Assembly (NCBI GenBank): GCA_023376005.1
Contig: CM042179.1
Location: 13,870,472 to 13,934,471 of the forward strand
DNA length: 64,000 nucleotides
Direction: 5' to 3'
Origin: Doryteuthis pealeii
Taxonomy: Eukaryota; Mollusca; Cephalopoda; Myopsida; Loliginidae
Shown: positions 57,845-64,000 of the stretch, in pieces
Layout: each line of letters starts with the position of its first letter
Position numbering within the stretch: position 1 is the stretch's first letter
Program-made: the position numbers and the translations under genes
The notes under the pieces: generated by a model
Seen by the model: only the letters and a program-made list of their open reading frames with translations
Told to the model about the DNA's origin: nothing
Databases searched by the model: none

Positions 57845-58120
57845 GGAAGTGCGTAGTGTAATAGTTATCGTTGTAGGAAATGGGCACTACAAAACGAGTT
57901 CAAATACCGGACGACGTTGCTTACATTTCGTATAGCGCTAATACCCTTGGGAAAGGTATGAATCCAACTATTATCTAAATATGAGTAAATAGTAAAGCAG
58001 ACTGGGCTTTTTAACCTTGGCTAGGTAACCAGTCTAGGGTAAAAATTCGAACCTGTTAAACTTCGTTTAATAAATTGACCAAGTATCACATTCTGCCCAT
58101 GCAGAGGGTCAGTAAATATA
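57845..58120 (+). mobile_element. SINE family A, full copy at the P1 break
   Basis: Head GGAAGTGCGTAGTGTAATAG, body with GCGCTAATACCCTTGGGAAA, tail ATGCAGAGGGTCAGTAAATA. Palindrome P1 is made from pieces of this SINE, so only here is it intact. Its head boxes are retained. Confidence 0.82.
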
Positions 58121-58214
58121 GAGAGAGATATACCCATACCCGATTCTTATGTTGAGACTGTTTTATTAAGCTGTAAACAAACAATACTTTTATGGATACA
58201 TATTGGGTGGGTGC

Positions 58215-58292
58215 ATTAAAAAAAATCCGCTTTAGAAATTGTCCTGTGTTTTATCCTGCTCGTGTAGAAGAGTTGGTAAGTAAATATAATAT
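58215..58292 (+). mobile_element. SINE family A, 3' end only
   Basis: ATCCGCTTTAGAAATTGTCC, TATCCTGCTCGTGTAGAAG, tail GTTGGTAAGTAAATAT. Confidence 0.6.
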
Positions 58293-60290
58293 AAATTTAA
58301 TAATTTAACTAACGTTTTTGAAATAAAAGATTAAAGACTATAATTGTGATATGTGTTCATGCATAAGTTGGAAAGTGAAGAAAACGAGAAATGAGAAGCT
58401 GGTTTGAAGCTAGTATGTTGCCAAAACGCCTTGAGGCTTTCCAGTTTCAATTAATACTTCTCTTGAGAAATCCAGCCAGTTCTCAATACACGTGTTTAAT
58501 AGACTTGTCCGTTCATCAGAAATTCGAAAATTATATGTCTTTAATTTGGTGAGGTTATTCTGTGGCAGGTCAAAGCTTAAAAGGTCTGAAAATCAAATCT
58601 TGATTTACAGCGGATATAAAGTGTAGAAGAGAACAGTTATTTTGACCCAGAAACTTAAAGAGAATTGGCATTAATTCATAATTATTTATATAGTAGATTA
58701 AAAAAGATTTATATTGCTCTTTCTTACTGTTAATCTACTTGATAGCCTTTTGTTGTTGTTTTTCGTTTTGCATTTTTTTTAATATTTAAGAAATTCTATC
58801 TTTATATTAATAATCATGTACAGACAGTTATCATTTTGCAATACCCTCTACTTAGAAATGTGACCGTCCAAATCACCCAAGATAGACTGCAAATATATAT
58901 ATATATAAGAACTAGAAACATTCTTTATATTTACTAAACCCAACTTGATTCAGGACAAGGCTAAAAGAATTAAAATAAATTGTACCTATGAACATTCTGT
59001 TTATATTAGTCTTCAAAATGTTGATACTAAGTCTTGTAAACCTGAGCCAGGAGACAGCCATTAAAAATATATAATTAAAACACCCATTAAACAGGACAGC
59101 TTAGGTTTTAGTCTCAAAAGTAGTATAAATGTCTCACTTCATTTATTCATTTTTCTTATTTATTAATACTAGCAAATATATGCACCCTCCGGGTGCAAGT
59201 ATTTAAGTTTTAATATAATAAAATATCATATTAAATTAGAAGGGCTAATGAAACTGAATAAGAAGGCAGATAAAAAGATTTCGAACAGAGGGGGTATGAT
59301 TGAAAAATAGAACAACTTTGAAACTAACTCTTCCATTATTTTCCATTACTCCCGTTTTTCATTGGTAAATTTTCCTAATTTAACTATTTAGTTAAAATAG
59401 GAAGTAAAAAATAAAATTACAGTTATTTCTTCTTGTTAATGGATTTCTTTTAAGATTTATCCCCGAGATTTTTGCTTATATTCATTAAGATAAAACCAAA
59501 CAATTAGAAATCAATAATATTAAGCATATATTTATTAAAATCAAATTTTTAAGATCAATATGCAAATTAGCCTGTACACTGTAAACCGCTATTTTGTTGT
59601 ATATATAAATACAATTGCATGCTATTAGTATGTAGATATGGTCATCAGTCTTAATGATGTAAAACAATTTTATTAATAACTGAGGTTTAAATAAAAATAA
59701 AATCATGGAGAATGTGATGTAAATAACAAAGGGAATTGTGACTTGTATAGTAATATAGCTTCGGTTACATAGAGACAAACCCACAATCTCCATTATAATA
59801 AGATTTATGGTTAATATTGTAAACCAGTGCGTTAGAACTTATTCATTTTTCATTGGTTTGTATTATTCACATATACTCACGAATTAAAAAAATAAATCAC
59901 CTCAGATGAACGTTTGAAAACCGTATTTGCAGTTTGATAGATGCTTCAAATCGTAATTTTTGTTAATAGATGGGAATTCAACTGACAGCGTAAAAAATAA
60001 ATATTCTTTTAAAATATATCAATTTGATTAAACGATTCAATAATTTGTTAAAAAATGTAGCCATAACAAAAATACTAAATTAATGTTGCATTCACAAAGT
60101 GATCCGCTAATTGAGCAGCGATGTATAATGTTGTTTTAATGAACGTCTTTGCTTAATTTAAAAAAATCATTCATCAAGTGTTGTTTAGACATACATATAC
60201 AAAAATTAATAACCGGTTGCACATAAATGAAGGATTTCGTTTGTCAGTTGATAAAATAATGATGATAAAACTTGAAGCTGCATTACTATA
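58293..60290. other. Unduplicated AT-rich DNA, no gene recognised
   Basis: A 102-codon minus-strand frame (59,485-59,793) is low-complexity I/L/N/Y-rich and lacks a recognisable domain. One small GC hairpin is noted separately. Confidence 0.55.
59184..59198. other. Short GC hairpin in AT DNA
   Basis: GCACCCTCCGGGTGC pairs as GCACCC/GGGTGC with a 3-bp loop, preceded by ACTAGCAAATATAT. Similar ACTAGCA-plus-GC-hairpin segments are common at the ends of dispersed repeats in several invertebrates (recalled, unverified). Confidence 0.45.
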
Positions 60291-60441
60291 ATGGGTAGAT
60301 TTTTTTTAAAAATAACGAATGAGTATGCTGACTGCGTAGCAACAGTACTAACGATGGTGATTATGTTAATAATTAGAATGATGCTGAATTTGAATTTTGC
60401 TCGCTCTTTATCTTTAAAACAGATTGGCTTGTTTTCCTCTG

Positions 60442-60443
<2 letters not shown>

Positions 60444-60507
<64 letters not shown>
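60444..60507. repeat. (AT)n, about 32 units
   Basis: Pure dinucleotide repeat. Confidence 0.95.
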
Positions 60508-60508
<1 letters not shown>

Positions 60509-60652
60509 TATTACGTCACGCATCATGACATCTTCGATCGCGACTCGTCTTTCAAAAATATAACGCTGAACAAATACAGTTACACAAAAAAATTCTATAA
60601 AGATTTTTTTATCTCCTGTCATCTATAAAACATCCATCAATTTCTTCACCCC

Positions 60653-60710
60653 TTAATACATCCTGATGAAGGTTTAAAGAAACTGAAACGTTTAAGCGTC
60701 GATAAATAAA
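60653..60710 (+). ncRNA. Type I hammerhead ribozyme candidate
   Basis: All conserved core positions of a hammerhead are present in order. CTGATGA is at 60,663-60,669 and GAA plus A15.1 at 60,685-60,688. Stem III is ACG/CGT (60,688-60,690 with 60,697-60,699) closing a six-base loop, and C17 is at 60,700, giving a GUC cleavage triplet. Stem II pairs 60,670-60,675 with 60,680-60,684 around AAAG, with one bulged G and an A-U closing pair. Stem I is ATC/GAT (60,660-60,662 with 60,701-60,703), then an internal loop and a few A-U pairs outward. Such short-helix type I motifs are known from Penelope-like retroelements and other animal retrotransposons. No reverse transcriptase is visible nearby, so this would be a solo remnant. 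Stability and activity are not established. Confidence 0.6.
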
Positions 60711-60751
60711 TTCATCTTATTTTTGGAACACTTGTTTTTTTTTCAAATTTC

Positions 60752-60754
<3 letters not shown>

Positions 60755-60804
<50 letters not shown>
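60755..60804. repeat. (AT)n, about 25 units
   Basis: Pure dinucleotide repeat directly adjoining the tail of the next SINE. Confidence 0.95.
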
Positions 60805-60806
<2 letters not shown>

Positions 60807-61079
60807 CTAACCCTCCGCACGAGCAGGATGCGACACAAAGTCACTTTCTTACGCAGAGTTTAACAGGTTTGAATTCAGACTTTTCCTTCTCTGACTGGTT
60901 ACCTTGTCATGGTTAAGAGCCCAGTCTGCCCTACTATTTACCCATTGCTGGAGAGTAATTGGATGCATACCTTTCCCAAAGGTATTAGCGCTATGTGAAG
61001 TGCAAACAGCTTCGTTGAAGAATTGAACTCGGGTCGACGAGTCAATTTCCTACGACTTTAACCATTACACCACGTTTCC
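60805..61079 (-). mobile_element. SINE family A
   Basis: AACTAACCCTCCGCACGAGC tail end, GTATTAGCGCTATGTGAAG body, CGACTTTAACCATTACACCA head. The tail merges with the AT array. Confidence 0.8.
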
Positions 61080-61084
61080 TCAGA

Positions 61085-61720
61085 TATATTGCGCCCCAGC
61101 AATCTGGAAATCCCCGCAGTCTCAGCACAAGGGGGAACCCACATACCACTATCATGTTAATGCCGCTGTTGATATTCGGCTTTAGATAACTCAGAAGGGG
61201 TTGATATGCAGTTAAACAAAGCAAATCAAGCTCTACATAAATGATAATACAATATTAATTATATTTGATATCAAAAATACCTGAAAATAAAATGTTAGAC
61301 TAAGGTTGATACTCTTTATTATATCAAAATATCCGTTTCAATAAAGATTAAAAGATCAATGATTTGGTCTAATGACGTGATAGTTTATTTTCTTTAAAGA
61401 TAATTTCTGTGGAAATTTCGATAACAATGATAATTGATAATAATTAAGCTGATCGTAATCATTTTTTTTAAATAATTGACTAAAAAGTCAATTATAAATT
61501 GTAAAAATTGTCATAATACCAAATTTAAATATATTTAAAAGTTTATAGTAGAATGAATGCTTAAACCAAATCCAAAATGAAAATTTTGGAAATTCGTTCT
61601 CATTTACATGTTATACGAGGTAGAAAATCGTTTTTACAGAGTCACAATTTGTTAAGAATATAAAAATAATGCAATTATTAAAAAAAAATCAGTAAATTTA
61701 ATGTTGAACATAATAACAGA
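61085..61720. other. AT-rich DNA, no gene recognised
   Basis: Nothing recognised beyond short frames overlapping the SINE. Confidence 0.5.
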
Positions 61721-61726
61721 ATAATG

Positions 61727-61756
61727 ATAATAATAATAATAATAATAATAATAAAA
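61727..61756. repeat. (AAT)n microsatellite, short
   Basis: About nine units. Confidence 0.9.
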
Positions 61757-62030
61757 GTTATGAAAATAATTAGCAATAATAATAACAAAAAGACAAGAGA
61801 AAGAGAGAAGCGAATATCTTTAATGGTATTGCTCGTTGATAATGGAAGGAGTGGTGAGATTGATTTTTTTTAAATTGTGAAAATCCCCTTCGAAAAAGAT
61901 GGAAACTTCTTTATAATCCGGTATTTTTCTTTTTTTTTTTTTTCAATATTTTTCATTCAGATTTGTTTTTAAAAATTGGCATCACATTGTAGTTTCTTGC
62001 CAGAATTTTATTATATATTTTTCTTCTTCC

Positions 62031-62033
<3 letters not shown>

Positions 62034-62091
<58 letters not shown>

Positions 62092-62268
62092 TACACACAT
62101 ATCTATATACATATATATATATCATACATACATATCTATATACATATATATATATATCATACATATATATCTATATACATATATATATATCATACATACA
62201 TATTTATATACATATATATATCATCATACATATATATAAAACATGTATATATCATACATACACTCATA

Positions 62269-62317
<49 letters not shown>
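62034..62317. repeat. (AT)n arrays enclosing an about 32-bp tandem repeat
   Basis: Pure AT at 62,034-62,088 and 62,277-62,317. Between them, four or five units of ATCATACATACATATCTATA-type sequence extend to about 62,235. Confidence 0.9.
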
Positions 62318-62321
<4 letters not shown>

Positions 62322-62960
62322 GATTTCATTTTAATGATTTGTTTTGTTGCTGAGATCCTCACAATAAAATATTTAACACATTTTGTATATTTTTAATATT
62401 TTATTTTTCTTTCTTTTCTTTTCTTTTTTTTTTCGATTTCTGGATTTCCAGATTGATGATAACAAGCCGTTATCATATTGCGTGTTTAAATTCGGGAGAC
62501 GCGGTAATTAATTTTTAAAAAAATCCATCTAATTTCTATGGCATTTGTTAAAGAAAAAAAAATCTGGAAATGAATGGTTGATGTTAGTGTTACTTTTTTT
62601 TATTTTATCTTTTTTTTTTTTAGTTTTCATTGAATTTATACATTTTTTTTGTTTTCTTTCTTATTTTTTTCAGGTGTCTGCATAATTTTTGATTGTGTTT
62701 TGTATTTGCTTTTTATGTTTTGTTTTGTTCTGTTTTTTTGGGTTTTTTTCATGCTTTGTTCATTTTGAAAACGTAATGCAGTTTAGTGAATATAGTCCTT
62801 GTCGTGAAGTTGATTGGAAAGTGGCGTGTTACCTTTATAATGTTCAATAAGTTTCGGGATTGTGGAAATATTTCTGGATGCGGTCACTGAAATAACAAAA
62901 GAAACAAGTTTTAAAAAAGGTTATACATAAAGTCATAATAATATTAATATTTCACTAATA
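62318..62960. other. T-rich DNA, no gene recognised
   Basis: Many T-runs on the plus strand; nothing recognised. Confidence 0.5.
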
Positions 62961-62969
62961 CATGGGAGG

Positions 62970-63287
62970 TTGGTGCAGAAAACTGAGCGGCCTAGCGCCT
63001 CCTCATTAGACAAGGAACGAAAGAGTGTGAAAAAGAGAGGAAAAAAGTCGCCACAGAAAAGAGAGCTAGAAGGAAGGAGAGACAAAAGCAACTCAAGCAA
63101 GCATCACTGTTCACAGCAACCGAGATTGCCATTCAAAAATTGGTCTGTTCAGCCACTCGTGCAGATGCAGTTAAAAAAAGAAAATAGACACTACGCCACC
63201 GTCTTTAACAGAGGGAAGGATGCCAACACAATATTGATAAACATAACAATGATAGAAATAGGAATAAAACATAATTTATATCAGTAA
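62970..63287 (+). CDS. Doubtful 105-codon open frame
   Basis: The only frame outside repeats with ordinary-looking composition: a Lys/Arg/Ser-rich first half (KKRGKKSPQKREL), then a mixed stretch and an Ile-rich end. No signal peptide, membrane segment or known motif. It could be a fragment of a transposon ORF or chance. It ends just before a SINE target duplication. I do not assign a function. Confidence 0.15.
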   Translation: MVQKTERPSASSLDKERKSVKKRGKKSPQKRELEGRRDKSNSSKHHCSQQPRLPFKNWSVQPLVQMQLKKENRHYATVFNRGKDANTILINITMIEIGIKHNLYQ

Positions 63288-63291
63288 TAGT

Positions 63292-63488
63292 GTGTGGGGG
63301 GTCCTTGTCGCCTATTGGCTAACGTGCTGGACGGCAACATCGTAGTAAGCAAATTCGAACTCCATTCACGCGAATACATTCACTTTCGGGCTTAATCTAT
63401 GGGTCAAACAGTACCACTAATGTTCTTCTACAAGGATGGCTTTGGCATTGAATAAGGTCGATATGCCATTAAAAAAGCTATCAAAAAC
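63292..63488 (+). mobile_element. tRNA-derived SINE, family D, with perfect target duplication
   Basis: Head TCGCCTATTGGCTAACGTGC holds an A-box-like TGGCTAACGTGCTGG. AGCAAATTCGAACTCC is a good B box at about 63,349-63,364. The body continues to about 63,488. The 14-bp ATATCAGTAATAGT occurs on both sides (63,278-63,291 and 63,489-63,502). Unrelated in sequence to families A and B beyond the tRNA origin. Confidence 0.78.
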
Positions 63489-63639
63489 ATATCAGTAATA
63501 GTATTTGTGTCATTTTCGATATTAATTATAGGTTGTTATAAAATAATAGCCAATTTGTTTTTACACATTTAAATATAAGATTAACCATTATTTTCCGTAC
63601 AATTCAAAAGTAAAATCGATACCAACAATACTCGCATGA

Positions 63640-63782
63640 TTTTGTAAAGAATTGAGACCATCCACAATACTGCATTGCTGCAATCTGCTAGAATACTCAG
63701 AAGAGTCCTGGAGACTTGAGGAGACTTGTTGTCACTCAGACCCCAGTGAAATACCATCAGCTAACGCTGGTATGAAAAACTC

Positions 63783-63783
<1 letters not shown>
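63640..63783 (+). repeat. Dispersed repeat adjoining AAT array
   Basis: GAATTGAGACCATCCACAAT, TGCATTGCTGCAATCTGC and CCCAGTGAAATACCATCAGC resemble 55,585-55,680 (GAATCGAGACTATACAGACC, AGCATTGTAGAG, GAGAAATACCACCAGGTAA), also next to an AAT array. Probably one repeat family that ends in (AAT)n. Confidence 0.6.

Positions 63784-63829
<46 letters not shown>
63784..63829. repeat. (AAT)n microsatellite, about 15 units
   Basis: Pure trinucleotide repeat; gives an Asn run in one frame (63,652-63,858) that is not a gene. Confidence 0.95.
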
Positions 63830-63837
63830 TAATCTTG

Positions 63838-63896
63838 CTGTCACTCAGACTCCAGTGAAAGACCATCAGCTAACACTGATGTGAAAACTCAAAAGG
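63838..63896 (+). repeat. Second copy of the AAT-adjoining repeat end
   Basis: GTCACTCAGACTCCAGTGAAA through CATCAGCTAACACTGATGTG repeats 63,731-63,775 with few differences, so the unit and its AAT tail are duplicated in tandem. Confidence 0.8.
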
Positions 63897-63899
63897 AGT

Positions 63900-63900
63900 A

Positions 63901-63987
<87 letters not shown>

Positions 63988-64000
63988 AGAAGAAGAAGAA
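63900..64000. repeat. (AAT)n then (AAG)n, runs off the window
   Basis: AAT to about 63,957, then AAG units to the last base. Confidence 0.95.

Larger units (their letters stand above)
36838..57866 (+). repeat. Cleanest copy of the repeated locus (reference arm)
   Basis: Long microsatellites, minisatellite units and hairpin elements are least disturbed here, especially from about 43 to 58 kb, and it runs without a break into the unduplicated sequence to the right. The other blocks are best described by reference to this one. The part from 36.8 to 43 kb is less clean than the rest. Confidence 0.85.

Noticed and set aside
36838..57866. A new multi-gene or defence-type system in the repeated locus
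   Set aside because: The block contains only SINEs, foldback elements, satellites and a LINE fragment; no intact frame recurs in all copies.
59485..59793. 102-codon hydrophobic frame, possible membrane protein
   Set aside because: Composition matches AT-rich non-coding DNA read in frame; no start context, domain or homologous copy to support it.

Overview
The window is AT-rich (roughly 70% by eye), non-coding eukaryotic DNA. tRNA-headed SINEs with target-site duplications, short inverted-repeat (MITE-like) elements flanked by TA, a LINE fragment ending in a C2H2 finger, a hammerhead-ribozyme-like motif, TTAGGG-type repeats and long AT, CA/GT, GA/CT and AAT microsatellites all point to an animal, plausibly a lophotrochozoan such as a mollusc. 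Nothing in the sequence fixes the species. I found no intact protein-coding gene. Nearly all short open frames are simple-repeat, minisatellite, SINE or hairpin readings.

The dominant structure is one locus written several times in alternating orientation. The cleanest version runs from about 36.84 to 57.87 kb and continues as single-copy sequence to 64.0 kb. Positions 1-7,772 repeat 50,121-57,866 in the same orientation. Positions 7,771-21,400 are the reverse complement of about 57,967-44,450. A 100-N gap follows. Positions 21,501-36,809 are the reverse complement of about 52,420-36,838. The window therefore has two giant palindrome centres, near 7.8 kb and 36.82 kb. The copies differ mainly by scattered one-base indels and homopolymer changes. 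Together with the gap this makes an uncorrected chimeric or foldback assembly the leading explanation; a real nested inverted duplication is possible but would need independent proof.

Reading the clean arm from left to right: 36.8-39.6 kb holds decayed SINEs and a 71-bp minisatellite; 39.9-43.3 kb holds two foldback elements, a SINE and a microsatellite field; 44.2-44.5 kb a LINE 3' fragment; 45.1-47.2 kb three SINEs, one sitting inside an older repeat whose unfilled relative lies at 49.2 kb; 47.8 kb a 117-bp tandem duplication; 50.3-55.15 kb eight SINE copies and a 1.1-kb, about 30-bp-period minisatellite; 55.5-57.65 kb an AAT array and three near-perfect foldback elements, one with a TTAGGG-like loop; and 57.8-58.3 kb SINE sequence. 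The unduplicated end, 58.3-64 kb, holds mostly unassigned AT-rich DNA, a hammerhead-like motif at 60.66-60.70 kb between two TA arrays, a SINE at 60.8-61.1 kb, a different SINE with a perfect 14-bp duplication at 63.3-63.5 kb, and AAT/AAG arrays at the edge.

There is no operon or pathway here. The items most worth following up are the palindromic architecture and its junctions, the hammerhead candidate, the family of TA-flanked hairpin elements, and the AP-1-like motif array in the minisatellite.
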